DNA of 17,789 nt, from NCBI GenBank assembly GCA_009699915.1, contig WLNG01000003.1, positions 1 through 17,789 on the forward strand, in the 5' to 3' direction. The translations under genes and the position numbers were made by a program. Under the pieces are notes generated by a model. The model did no database searches. It saw nothing but the letters and a program-made list of their open reading frames with translations, and was not told the origin of the DNA. Below are positions 7,098 through 15,452 of this stretch, piece by piece (position 1 is the stretch's first letter; each line of letters begins with the position of its first letter). The DNA is from Actinomycetota bacterium (lineage in GTDB: Bacteria; Actinomycetota; Thermoleophilia; Solirubrobacterales; Solirubrobacteraceae).

Positions 7098-8336
7098 TCA
7101 CGGCCGCGCCCCGGCCTCCCAGGCAACGCCGGCGCCGATTCGCTCGCGCGCCGTCGGGTGGGTGCGCAGCAGGAAGCGCACGATCCCGGACGGGTCGGGG
7201 TTCGACACGTTCTGCAGGGCCAGGCGCCGCTGCTGACCGATGAAGGCCCGGGATTCGCCGGTGAGCCGCAGCGCGTAGGTGTCGGCGCGCGCCTCGACGC
7301 TGCGCGAGAGTTGGTTCGACACGGTCCCCAGGAGCAGGAGGACGAGCCAGAACGCGGCGAAGAGCGCGGGAACGCTCGCCGGCCCTGCGCGGGGGCCGGC
7401 CGCTCCCGGAACCCACAGGCGCGTGAGCAGCGCAACGGCGAGCATGCCCAGCGGCGCCGCCAGGAGGATGAAGAGCAGCGCGCGCGGGACGTCCCGATAG
7501 TGGACGTGCCCAAGCTCGTGCGCCACGACGAGCCGTCTCTGCGCAGGGGGGAACTCGTCGAGCAGGGTGTCGTAGAGGACGATGCGCCGCGACGAGCCGA
7601 AGCCCGTGACGTAGGCGTTGGCGGCGGTCGTGCGACGCGACGCGTCCATGACGTAGACCTCCCCCGCGTCCACGCCCGCGCGATCGGCCAAGGCGAGGAC
7701 CTCGGCCCGCGCCGGGCCCGCCGGGAGCCGCTCGAAGCGATTGAAGATCGGATCAAGGACGAGCGGCCCGGCGAAGACGAGCACCGCGGCGATGGCCACG
7801 ACCAAGCCGCTGGCCGGCGCCCACCAGCCGCGCGGCAGACGCCGCATGAGCGCGATCGCCGCCGCCGTCGCGACCGCCGCAAGCAGCGCTCCGAGCGCCG
7901 CCGAACGAGCGGCGTCCCAGAGCCAGGCGCCCCAGGAGCCGTTCACCAGACCGACGCCGGCTGCGCGCGCACGCGCGCCCGCCTCAAGCGGCAACCTCGT
8001 GGCCGCAAGCAGCACCGAGATCGCCGCGCCCACTGCGCTGGAAACGAGCACGGGGCGGCGCCACGGGCGGGCCAACAGCCGCCCGAAGCGCCCGGGCCGC
8101 ACGATCAGCAGCGCGAGTACGGCGGCCTGTGCGACGAGTGTCGCGACGTAGAGCCAGAGCTGCGGCCCGCGGAAATCGCTTGCTCGGCGGAGCTGCTCGG
8201 GCGTGAAATAGCGCCCGAGGTCGATCGCCGCCGGCTCGAGCGTGCCCGAACGCGGCGTGAGCACGATGACCGCGAGCTGCGCCACGGCGATGGCGGCGAT
8301 GGTCGCAAGAACGGCTGCCAACCGGCGGCTGGGCAT
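7098..8336 (-). CDS. M48 family membrane zinc protease (Ste24/CAAX protease-like)
   Basis: The 412-residue product has an N-terminal membrane segment (about 5-26), further helices at about 61-79, 95-111, 145-164 and 176-193, and then the M48 catalytic core. The core contains NAYVTGFGSSRRIVLYDTLL (240-259), the zinc site VVAHELGHVHYRD (His273, Glu274, His277) and the third ligand in SVEARAD (Glu348). Two more helices lie between the zinc site and that ligand. M48 proteases cleave membrane or misfolded proteins near the membrane face; the substrate is unknown. The frame is open back to 8390, but the ATG at 8336 is preferred because it precedes the first hydrophobic segment and follows TAGCGT plus 7 bases, and the longer form would overlap the divergent phosphoesterase start. 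Confidence 0.9.
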   Translation of the reverse strand: MPSRRLAAVLATIAAIAVAQLAVIVLTPRSGTLEPAAIDLGRYFTPEQLRRASDFRGPQLWLYVATLVAQAAVLALLIVRPGRFGRLLARPWRRPVLVSSAVGAAISVLLAATRLPLEAGARARAAGVGLVNGSWGAWLWDAARSAALGALLAAVATAAAIALMRRLPRGWWAPASGLVVAIAAVLVFAGPLVLDPIFNRFERLPAGPARAEVLALADRAGVDAGEVYVMDASRRTTAANAYVTGFGSSRRIVLYDTLLDEFPPAQRRLVVAHELGHVHYRDVPRALLFILLAAPLGMLAVALLTRLWVPGAAGPRAGPASVPALFAAFWLVLLLLGTVSNQLSRSVEARADTYALRLTGESRAFIGQQRRLALQNVSNPDPSGIVRFLLRTHPTARERIGAGVAWEAGARP

Positions 8337-8343
8337 GCCCGGC

Positions 8344-8353
8344 ACGCTACCGT
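8344..8353. promoter_or_regulatory. Overlapping divergent -10 elements between M48 protease and phosphoesterase
   Basis: ACGCTACCGT contains TAGCGT read leftward (8349-8344) and TACCGT read rightward (8348-8353), sharing two bases. The leftward hexamer ends 7 bases before the protease ATG at 8336, a leaderless spacing. The rightward one ends 20 bases before the phosphoesterase ATG at 8374, giving a leader of about 14 bases. Neither has a clear -35. Confidence 0.4.
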
Positions 8354-8373
8354 CGCGGCAGCCGCTTCGCGCC

Positions 8374-9105
8374 ATGCAGATCGCCGTCATCTCCGATATC
8401 CACGGGAACCGTCATGCCCTCGAGGCCGTCCTCGACGACATCGCGCGGACCCCCGCGCGCGAGGTGTGGTGTCTGGGCGACATCGTCGGCTACGGCGCCG
8501 ACCCCTACGACTGCGTGCGGCTGGTGCGCGCCGCCTGCGCGATCTGCCTTTCCGGCAACCACGATCTTGGAGTCACCGGCGGCCTGTCGCTCGACGATTT
8601 CTCCCGTGGGGCGGCGATCGCCGCTCGCTGGACGCAGGAGGTCCTGGGCCGCGACGAGCTGACGTGGCTCGCGGGGCTGCCGTCCAGCGACACGCGCGAG
8701 GGGGTCGGGCTCTTCCATGCGAGTCCCCGCGATCCGGTCTGGGAGTACGTGCTCAGCGCACTGCTCGCCGACCTGTGCTTCGACACGATGGCCGAACCGA
8801 TCGGGCTCGTCGGCCACAGCCATGTCGCGCTCTCGTTCACGCGCACCGAAGGGGAGATCGCCACGGGGAATGCGCGGCGCGCGGACGAAACGGCGGACCT
8901 CTCACACGGGACCTGGCTCCTGAACCCCGGCAGCATCGGTCAGCCGCGAGACGGAGACCCGCGCGCCGCGTGGATGTTGCTCGACCTGACGAACGCAACG
9001 GCTTCCTGGCGCCGTACCGAGTACGACATCGATGGCGCCGCCGCCGCGATTCGCGCCGCTCGCCTGCCTGACTCGCTCGCCGAGCGCCTTCAGTACGGTC
9101 AATGA
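8374..9105 (+). CDS. Calcineurin-like metallophosphoesterase
   Basis: The 243-residue cytoplasmic protein has all the metal-binding motifs of the metallophosphatase fold in order: ISDIHGN (Asp8, His10), LGDIVGYG (Asp36), SGNHD (Asn62, His63), LFHASP (His115) and GHSHVA (His148, His150). NPGSIGQPRDGDPRAAW near residues 184-200 is typical of the YfcE/COG0639-like group. These enzymes hydrolyse phosphomonoesters or phosphodiesters with two metal ions; the substrate cannot be read from sequence. The frame is open from 8242, but the conserved protein starts at the ATG at 8374 (MQIAVISDIHGN). The gene ends in a 4-base overlap (ATGA, 9102-9105) with the lipoprotein, and that gene overlaps a kinase, so a role in the same signalling unit is plausible but unproven. 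Confidence 0.9.
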   Translation: MQIAVISDIHGNRHALEAVLDDIARTPAREVWCLGDIVGYGADPYDCVRLVRAACAICLSGNHDLGVTGGLSLDDFSRGAAIAARWTQEVLGRDELTWLAGLPSSDTREGVGLFHASPRDPVWEYVLSALLADLCFDTMAEPIGLVGHSHVALSFTRTEGEIATGNARRADETADLSHGTWLLNPGSIGQPRDGDPRAAWMLLDLTNATASWRRTEYDIDGAAAAIRAARLPDSLAERLQYGQ

Positions 9106-9613
9106 GCATGCGTCGCCGACTCGTCGCCCTGCTCTCCCTGGTGCTCGCTGGCGCCGCGCTGGCGGGATGCGGCGCGAGCGCCTCGCTCATCCCGCCGTCC
9201 TCGGCGACCGGCCTTGAGCAGGCGCTCCAGCAGGTCAGCGACGCGACGTCTGCCGGCGACTGCCGAGCGGCCACCACCGGCCTGGGCCGAGCGCAGAGCC
9301 TTGCGTCAGCGCTCCCAGCGAACCTCAACCAGCGCCTGCGCGCGCGCCTGCAGGCCGGCCTGACCCAGCTTGTGCGGACGGTCCCCGACCAGTGCAAGGC
9401 AGCCGCGGCACAGAATGCGCGCCCGCGGCCGACGACGACGCTGCCGACGACCACGACCACGCTGCCGACGACAACCACCACGACGACGACGCAACCGACG
9501 ACCACCACGACGACGCCGACGACCACGACGACGCAGCCGACGACCACCACGACGCAGCCCAGCGGCCCGAACGGCGGGATCTCCCCCGATCAGCCGGCCG
9601 TCGGGGGAACGCC

Positions 9614-9617
<4 letters not shown>
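9102..9617 (+). CDS. Lipoprotein with Thr/Pro-rich C-terminal tail
   Basis: The 171-residue product starts with a basic N-region, a hydrophobic core and the lipobox LAGC (Cys23), so it should be lipid-anchored on the outer face of the membrane. Residues 24-108 form a small, mostly helical domain with two cysteines (Cys54, Cys98) that could form a disulfide. Residues 111-153 are almost entirely threonine (about 32 of 43) broken by LP, QP and P, followed by a short Gly/Pro end. Such Thr/Pro tracts act as extended, often O-glycosylated stalks in actinobacterial envelope proteins; glycosylation here is inference. I do not recognise the globular domain. The gene overlaps the phosphoesterase (ATGA) and the kinase (GTGA) by 4 bases each. 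Confidence 0.8.
9432..9560 (+). repeat. Threonine-codon low-complexity repeat inside the lipoprotein gene
   Basis: An imperfect tandem run of ACG and ACC codons, interrupted by CTGCCG, CAACCG and CAGCCG, encodes the Thr-rich tail. Other frames read as Asp/His-rich or Val-rich strings and are artefacts. Such a tract may vary in length between strains by replication slippage. Confidence 0.85.
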
Positions 9618-10710
<1,093 letters not shown>

Positions 10711-10714
<4 letters not shown>

Positions 10715-11901
10715 GGCGCGGCGCCGCCGAGGATCTCGGCGGAAACCTGCTCGAACGTCCCTGCGAGGATCGCCTCGCGCAGGCGTGCAACCGTGCGCTG
10801 CACGAACGCGAGGTTGTGGACGGTGATGAGGCGCATCGCGGTCAGCTCGCGGGCCTTCGCCATGTAGCGCAGGTACGAACGTGAGTAGCCGATCGCGCAT
10901 GCCGGACAGGGGCAGCCCTCCATCAGGGGCTCGTCGCTGTCCTTCAGCGAAGCTGCGGTGAGGTCGATGCGCCAGCGCCGCCCAGGCTCTGGGACGAGTG
11001 CCACGCCGTGCCGCCCGAGCCGGGTCGGCATCACACAGTCGAAGGTGTCGATGCCGCGCGCCACACCGGCGACGAGGTCGTCGATCTCGCCGATCCCCAG
11101 CAGGTGGCGCGGGCGCTCCGGTGGGAGGACGGCGGTCGCCCAGCGAACGACCTCATACATCTGCTCCTTCTCCGCCCCGAGCGAGCCGCCGATCGCGATC
11201 CCGTCGCAGGCACGCGCGGCCACGGCTTGCGCGCTCTCCACGCGCAGATCCTCGTGGACGCCGCCCTGGACGATGCCGTAGACCAGCTGCCCCGCTGGTC
11301 CGTGCTCAGCGTGCCAGTCCAGACAGCGGTCGAGCCAGCGATGGGTGCGCTCGGTCGAGCGCGCGGTGTAGTCACGGCTGACGTGGAATGGGGTGCACTC
11401 GTCGAAGACCAGCGCAATGTCCGAGCCGAGATTGGCCTGGATCTCCATCGAGGTCTCAGGCGCCATGAAGCGCTCGCTGCCGTCGGTATAGGCGCGGTAG
11501 CGCACGCCCTCCTCCTCGATCGCGCGCACGCTCCCGCTGCGGCCGGGGCCGTTCGGCGCGCGTCCCTTGATCTCGTCGGCGACCGTCCCGTGTCCCATCG
11601 AGAAGACCTGGAAGCCACCGGAGTCGGTGATGATCGGCCCGTCCCAGCGCATGAAGCTGTGGAGACCCCCCTGGCCGGCGATCCGCTCATCTCCGGGATT
11701 CAGGTGGAGGTGGAACGTGTTCCCGAGCACCATGTCGAATCCGAGGTCGCGCACCTCGGCAGGCGTGAGTCCGCGCACCGATCCCTTCGTGGCGAGGGGA
11801 ACGAACGCCGGCGTGCGGATCTCGCCGTGAGCGACACGGAGCACTCCGGCACGGGCCATTGAGCCGCTGTCAACGGCGAGGATCTCGAAGTCGGCGGCCA
11901 T
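10711..11901 (-). CDS. tgt: Queuine/preQ1 tRNA-guanine transglycosylase
   Basis: The 396-residue enzyme exchanges guanine 34 in GUN-anticodon tRNAs for preQ1, or for queuine in salvage variants. Visible features are the base-recognition segment TDSGGFQVF (Asp93), YGIVQGG (208-214), IGGSLG (237-242), the nucleophile in DTFDCVMPTR (Asp288), and the zinc site Cys330, Cys332, Cys335 and His362. The protein is slightly longer than usual because of a short Gly/Arg/Pro-rich insertion at about 112-126, before EEGVRYRAYTDGS. The motif after the nucleophile is PTRLGRHG rather than the common PTRNARNG. No queuosine synthesis gene is nearby. The ATG at 11901 lies 16 bases after the YugP-like gene, so the two are probably co-transcribed. 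It converges with the kinase gene, the stop codons sharing CTAG. Confidence 0.95.
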
Positions 11902-11917
11902 GGCGCCGGGCAGCCGG

Positions 11918-12601
11918 CTAGCGGTTGTTGCCCAGGAAGGTGAGAACGAAGTACATGAGCTGTGAGAGCGCGGCGAGCGCTCCGGCGACGTACGTCATCG
12001 CGGCGGCGGTCAGCACCTTGCGCACCCCGACGCTCTCGTCCGGGTTCGCGATTCCAAGCGTCTTGAGCTGCACGGCAGCGCGACGCGAGGCATCGAACTC
12101 CACCGGGAGCGTCACGAACTGGAAGAGCACGACTGCCGCGTAGAGCACGATCGCGACGATGACGAGGTTCATCGCCCCGAGGATCGCGCCGATCACCAGC
12201 AGGATCATCCAGGTGCTCGATGCGAACGCGGTGACGGGCCACAGGCTGGAGCGCACCGTCATCGGGAAGTACGCCTTCGCGTGCTGGATCGCATGCCCCA
12301 CCTCGTGCGCCGCGACCGCCGTGGAGCTGATGCTGCGCCCGGCGAAGACCGGCTCCGAGAGGTTGACCGTGCGTGCGCGCGGGTCGTAGTGATCGGTGAG
12401 CGCGCCCGCGACCGGATTCACGGGAACGCCGTGGAGGCCGTTGGCGTCGAGGATCTGCCGCGCGACCTGCTCGCCGGTCAGGCCGGTGTCCTCCGGCACC
12501 TCCATGAACTTCGTGAAGGTGCTCTTCACGTAGTGCTGCGCCCAGAGACCGAACACCATCGGGACGATCAGGCAGACGAGATAGAGGCCCAAGTTGCTCA
12601 T
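11918..12601 (-). CDS. YugP-type membrane zinc metallopeptidase
   Basis: The 227-residue protein begins with a membrane helix (about 4-20). It then has a soluble segment with TGEQVARQILDANGL (42-56) and HYDPRARTVNLSE (71-83), and the zinc motif AAHEVGHAIQH (His99, Glu100, His103). Two central helices follow (about 130-160), then LPVEFDASRRA, whose Glu168 is the likely third metal ligand, and a last helix near the C-terminus. This matches the YugP/Zn-protease-2 family, whose substrates are not established. The ATG at 12601 lies 8 bases after TACCAT, a good -10 candidate, with no Shine-Dalgarno sequence between. It lies 42 bases after marR and 16 bases before tgt on the same strand. Confidence 0.9.
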   Translation of the reverse strand: MSNLGLYLVCLIVPMVFGLWAQHYVKSTFTKFMEVPEDTGLTGEQVARQILDANGLHGVPVNPVAGALTDHYDPRARTVNLSEPVFAGRSISSTAVAAHEVGHAIQHAKAYFPMTVRSSLWPVTAFASSTWMILLVIGAILGAMNLVIVAIVLYAAVVLFQFVTLPVEFDASRRAAVQLKTLGIANPDESVGVRKVLTAAAMTYVAGALAALSQLMYFVLTFLGNNR

Positions 12602-12609
12602 GCGATCGG

Positions 12610-12615
12610 ATGGTA
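12610..12615 (-). promoter_or_regulatory. Putative -10 element of the YugP-type protease gene
   Basis: Read leftward the hexamer is TACCAT, matching TATAAT at four of six positions. It is followed by 8 bases and the ATG, which suggests a leaderless or nearly leaderless transcript that could continue into tgt. No -35 is evident in the short gap after marR. Confidence 0.4.
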
Positions 12616-12643
12616 GGCCGTCATGGGGCGGCGCACGCCGGTT

Positions 12644-13132
12644 TCACCCGCAGCTGGCGCCCTCGGAGTCGCCGGGCGCAAGCACCCGCTCCCAGCATGC
12701 GCCCAGCATCTGCTGCTCCTGCGGGCTGATCAGGTCGAGAAACCGTGCACGCACCACGACGTGATGCGTGCGGCGCGCGGCAGCGAGCCGCTCGCTCCCC
12801 TCCTGCGTTAAGCAGGCGAAGGCCCCGCGCGCATCGCTGGCGCAGGTCTCCCGCGAGAGCAGGCCCTCGGCTGCCATGCGGTCTACGAGCCGCGTGAGCC
12901 CGCTGCGGCTGAGAAGCACCGCGTCGGCGAGGTCAGACATGCGCATGCGCTCGTCTGGTTCATCCGCAAGCAGCAACATCACCTCATACGAGGTGAGCAG
13001 GAGTCCGTGCGCGGCCTCCAGCTCGGCATCGAGCGCCTTCGTCAGAGCGGCATGCGTGCGCAGCATTCCGCGCCAGGCCCGCACCTCGTCCGTGGTCAGC
13101 GACGAAGACGGGGTCACGCGCGCCTGGGCCAT
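12644..13132 (-). CDS. MarR-family transcriptional regulator
   Basis: The 162-residue protein has the MarR winged-helix layout. Dimerisation helices flank a DNA-binding domain with LTSYEVMLLLADEPDERMRMSDLADAVLLSRSGLTRLVDRMAAEGLLSR split across residues 46-94: the recognition helix is at about 74-88, and the wing follows at about 94-109 (ETCASDARGAFACLT). MarR dimers usually repress their own gene and neighbours and release DNA when they bind a small aromatic compound or are oxidised. Cys97 and Cys107 both lie in the wing; a redox switch is possible but speculative. The promoter holds two interlocked palindromes, strong support for autoregulation. Other targets are not obvious; the YugP-type gene 42 bases downstream is the nearest candidate. 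The start ATG is 6 bases after TAGCCT. Confidence 0.9.
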   Translation of the reverse strand: MAQARVTPSSSLTTDEVRAWRGMLRTHAALTKALDAELEAAHGLLLTSYEVMLLLADEPDERMRMSDLADAVLLSRSGLTRLVDRMAAEGLLSRETCASDARGAFACLTQEGSERLAAARRTHHVVVRARFLDLISPQEQQMLGACWERVLAPGDSEGASCG

Positions 13133-13138
13133 GGCCCG

Positions 13139-13166
13139 AGGCTAGCAGCGCTGATTGCGCGAACAA
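13139..13166 (-). promoter_or_regulatory. marR promoter (-35 and -10)
   Basis: Read leftward, TTGTTC (13166-13161) is separated by 16 bases from TAGCCT (13144-13139), which is followed by 6 bases and the ATG. The -35 keeps only TTG of the consensus. The spacing predicts transcription starting at the A of the ATG or right beside it, hence a leaderless message. The -35 lies inside the operator. Confidence 0.5.
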
Positions 13167-13178
13167 TCAGTGTTCGCG
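13151..13178. promoter_or_regulatory. MarR operator: two interlocked palindromes
   Basis: CTGATTG-N6-CAATCAG (13151-13170) is a perfect 7-base inverted repeat. CGCGAACA-N5-TGTTCGCG (13158-13178) is a perfect 8-base inverted repeat overlapping it. They lie 18-46 bases upstream of the marR ATG and cover its -35 box. MarR proteins bind palindromes of this size upstream of their own genes, so autorepression is the simplest reading. The two overlapping dyads could bind two dimers on different helix faces, or compete with each other. Confidence 0.7.
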
Positions 13179-13182
13179 ACGC

Positions 13183-14697
13183 TCAGCCGAGCAGCGAGCG
13201 CCCGGACATTCCGTCCGGATGGCCTATCCCGAGCAGCTCCAGAATCGTCGGCGCGACGTCGGCGAGAACCCCGCCCTCCCGCAGCTCGACATCCTCGACG
13301 GTGACGATGCACGGGACCGGGTTCAGCGAGTGCGCCGTGTTCGGGGTCCCGTCGTCATTGAGCATGTGGTCCGCGTTGCCGTGATCGGCGGTGATCAGCA
13401 GCACGCCGCCGCTCTCCTGCACCGCCGCGACGACCTCACCCAGGCAGGCGTCGACCGTCTCGATCGCCTCGATCGCCGCCGGGATGACGCCGGTGTGGCC
13501 GACCATGTCCGGGTTGGCGAAGTTGATGATCCCGAAGCGCGGCGACTCCTCGCGCCAGGCCGCGACGAAGGCCGCTGCGGCCTCGCGGGCGCTCATCTGG
13601 GGCTTGTGGTCATAGGTCGGCACGTCGCGCGGGGACGGCACGACCTCGCGGCGCTCGCCCTCCTGGGGGGTCTCCTCGCCACCGCCGAAGAAGTACGTGA
13701 CGTGCGGGTACTTCTCCGTCTCCGCGACGTGCAGCTGGCGGCCGCCCTCCCGTGCGATCACCTGCGGAAGCGTCACGCTGGGTCGCTCCGGCAGGAAGGC
13801 GATCGGGTAGGGCCACCCCTCCTCGTACTCCGTCAGGCAGGTGTAGCGCTCGACGACCGGGGCACCGTCACGCTCGACCTCGCCGAACGCGGGATCGGCG
13901 AGCGCACGGGTGATCTCGCGCATCCGGTCCGGTCGGAAGTTGAAGGCGACGACGCTGTCACCCGGACGGATGTGCGCCTCCTCGCCGACCCTCGTGGCCG
14001 CGATGAACTCGTCGGTCTCGCCGCGGTCGTAGGCGCCGCGCGCGGCCGCGGCCGCATGGGCGACGTGATGCTCGGATCGGCCGTGGACGAGCAGGTCGTA
14101 CGCCTGCTGGACGCGGTCCCAGCGACGGTCACGGTCCATCGCGAAGTAGCGCCCGATGACCGTTCCGATGCGCGCGTTTCCGGCGGTCCGGCAGCGATCC
14201 TCGATCCGCTCCAGGAATCCCTCGCCGCCGGTCGGCGAGGTGTCGCGCCCGTCGGTGAAGGCGTGCACGACCAGATCGGGAACGCCAAGGTCGCGGCTGA
14301 GCGCGATCAGCGCCTCGAGGTGCTCGAGGCTCGCATGCACGCCACCGTCGGAAACCAGGCCGATGAGATGGACCCGTGGGGCGCCGAGCAGTGCGTCGCG
14401 CAGCACAGGGCTCTCGTCGAGCTCCCCATCGGCGACGGCATCGTCGATGCGGGTGAGGTCCTGACGCAGGATCGAGCCGGCTCCGAGATTCAGGTGACCC
14501 ACCTCGCTGTTGCCCATCTGCCCGTCGGGCAGGCCGACGGCGCGCCCGCAGGCGATCAGCTCGGTATGCGCGAAGCGCTCCCAGAGACCGTCAAAGACCG
14601 GCGTGCGCGCGAGCTCCACCGCGTTCCCCGGCCCGGGAGGCGCCAGGCCCCAGCCGTCGAGGATCACGAGCACCGCGCTGGGCGCCGGCTGCGTCAC
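13183..14697 (-). CDS. gpmI: 2,3-bisphosphoglycerate-independent phosphoglycerate mutase
   Basis: The 504-residue cytoplasmic enzyme interconverts 3- and 2-phosphoglycerate using two metal ions and a phosphoserine intermediate. Visible are ILDGWG (Asp14), the phosphoserine loop QMGNSEVGH (Ser64), GLVSDGGVHAS (His121), AFTDGRDTSP (Asp149-Asp152), NFRPDRMRE (253-261), NPDMVGHTG (395-403) and TADHGNADHM (436-445), the standard order for the family. Length is typical. The GTG start at 14697 shares GTGA with the tpiA stop, so it is the fourth gene of the glycolytic operon. Enolase does not follow: the next gene on this strand is marR after 50 bases. Confidence 0.97.
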   Translation of the reverse strand: MTQPAPSAVLVILDGWGLAPPGPGNAVELARTPVFDGLWERFAHTELIACGRAVGLPDGQMGNSEVGHLNLGAGSILRQDLTRIDDAVADGELDESPVLRDALLGAPRVHLIGLVSDGGVHASLEHLEALIALSRDLGVPDLVVHAFTDGRDTSPTGGEGFLERIEDRCRTAGNARIGTVIGRYFAMDRDRRWDRVQQAYDLLVHGRSEHHVAHAAAAARGAYDRGETDEFIAATRVGEEAHIRPGDSVVAFNFRPDRMREITRALADPAFGEVERDGAPVVERYTCLTEYEEGWPYPIAFLPERPSVTLPQVIAREGGRQLHVAETEKYPHVTYFFGGGEETPQEGERREVVPSPRDVPTYDHKPQMSAREAAAAFVAAWREESPRFGIINFANPDMVGHTGVIPAAIEAIETVDACLGEVVAAVQESGGVLLITADHGNADHMLNDDGTPNTAHSLNPVPCIVTVEDVELREGGVLADVAPTILELLGIGHPDGMSGRSLLG

Positions 14698-15452
14698 GAG
14701 CGGCCCGCCTCGACGATCGCAGCGAACGACGCCGGATCGAGCGAAGCGCCTCCGACGAGCGCGCCGTCGATGTCGGGCAGCGCGAGCAGCTCGGCGGTGT
14801 TCTCAGGCTTGACACTCCCGCCGTACTGGATGCGGACCGCCTCGGCCGCAGCCGGGTCGATTCCCGCGACGACCCCGCGCACGAAGGCACACGCCTCCTG
14901 CGCCTGCTCGGGCGTGGCGACCTTGCCGGTTCCGATCGCCCAGATCGGCTCGTAGGCGATCACAACGTCGGCGAGGCGCCCGGCGGGGACCTGTGAAAGA
15001 CCCGCTTCGACCTGGCGGCGAAGCTTCGTCTCCATCTCGCCGGCATCGCGCTCGGCCTCCGTCTCGCCGCAGCACAGGATCACGCGCAGCCCTGCCTCGA
15101 GGGCCGCCGGCACCTTCTCGGCGAGCGCCGCGTCGGTCTCGCCGAAGAGCTCGCGCCGCTCGGAGTGCCCGAGAACGACGCCATGGACATCGAGGTCGCT
15201 GAGCATCGGCGCGCTCACCTCGCCGGTGAAGGCGCCCTCGGCCTCCTGATGCATGTTCTGCGCGAAGACCTGCACGCGTGAGCCGCGCGTCGAATCGACC
15301 ATCGCTCCGAGCGTCGTGAACGGCACGCAGATCGCCACCTCGATGCCCTCGGTGGAGGAGACCAGAGGCAGCAGCCCGCTGATGAACATCTCGGCATCGC
15401 CGACGGTTTTGAACATCTTCCAGTTGCCAGCGACGAACGGGGTGCGGGACAT
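14694..15452 (-). CDS. tpiA: Triosephosphate isomerase
   Basis: The 252-residue TIM barrel interconverts dihydroxyacetone phosphate and glyceraldehyde 3-phosphate. The catalytic residues are all present: GNWKM (Asn10, Lys12), GHSERR (His96), AYEPIWAIGTGK (Glu168, with the mobile loop after it) and the phosphate-binding YGGSVKPEN (210-218). The ATG at 15452 shares one base with the pgk stop (TGATG), and a GGAGG lies 10 bases before it at 15463-15467 inside pgk. The gene overlaps gpmI by 4 bases. In many actinobacteria secG follows tpiA; here gpmI does. Confidence 0.97.
   Translation of the reverse strand: MSRTPFVAGNWKMFKTVGDAEMFISGLLPLVSSTEGIEVAICVPFTTLGAMVDSTRGSRVQVFAQNMHQEAEGAFTGEVSAPMLSDLDVHGVVLGHSERRELFGETDAALAEKVPAALEAGLRVILCCGETEAERDAGEMETKLRRQVEAGLSQVPAGRLADVVIAYEPIWAIGTGKVATPEQAQEACAFVRGVVAGIDPAAAEAVRIQYGGSVKPENTAELLALPDIDGALVGGASLDPASFAAIVEAGRS

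Noticed and set aside
8242-8373. N-terminal extension of the phosphoesterase
   Set aside because: The extra 44 residues are unconserved and would overlap the M48 protease coding region; the fold begins directly at the ATG at 8374.
8837-9550. Leftward open frame with long Val/Gly strings
   Set aside because: It is the antisense of the Thr repeat and of the phosphoesterase gene, with no family features.
9392-9613. In-frame extension of the kinase through an Asp/His-rich segment
   Set aside because: It is the Thr-codon repeat of the lipoprotein read in another frame. The kinase domain begins just after the GTG at 9614, which has the typical GTGA overlap.
12617-12643. Possible terminator between marR and the YugP-type gene
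   Set aside because: Only a weak GGCG/CGCC stem is present and no T-run follows it.
13219-14955. Long rightward open frame opposite gpmI and tpiA
   Set aside because: It is antisense to two enzymes with complete catalytic motifs and has no recognisable domain or start signal.
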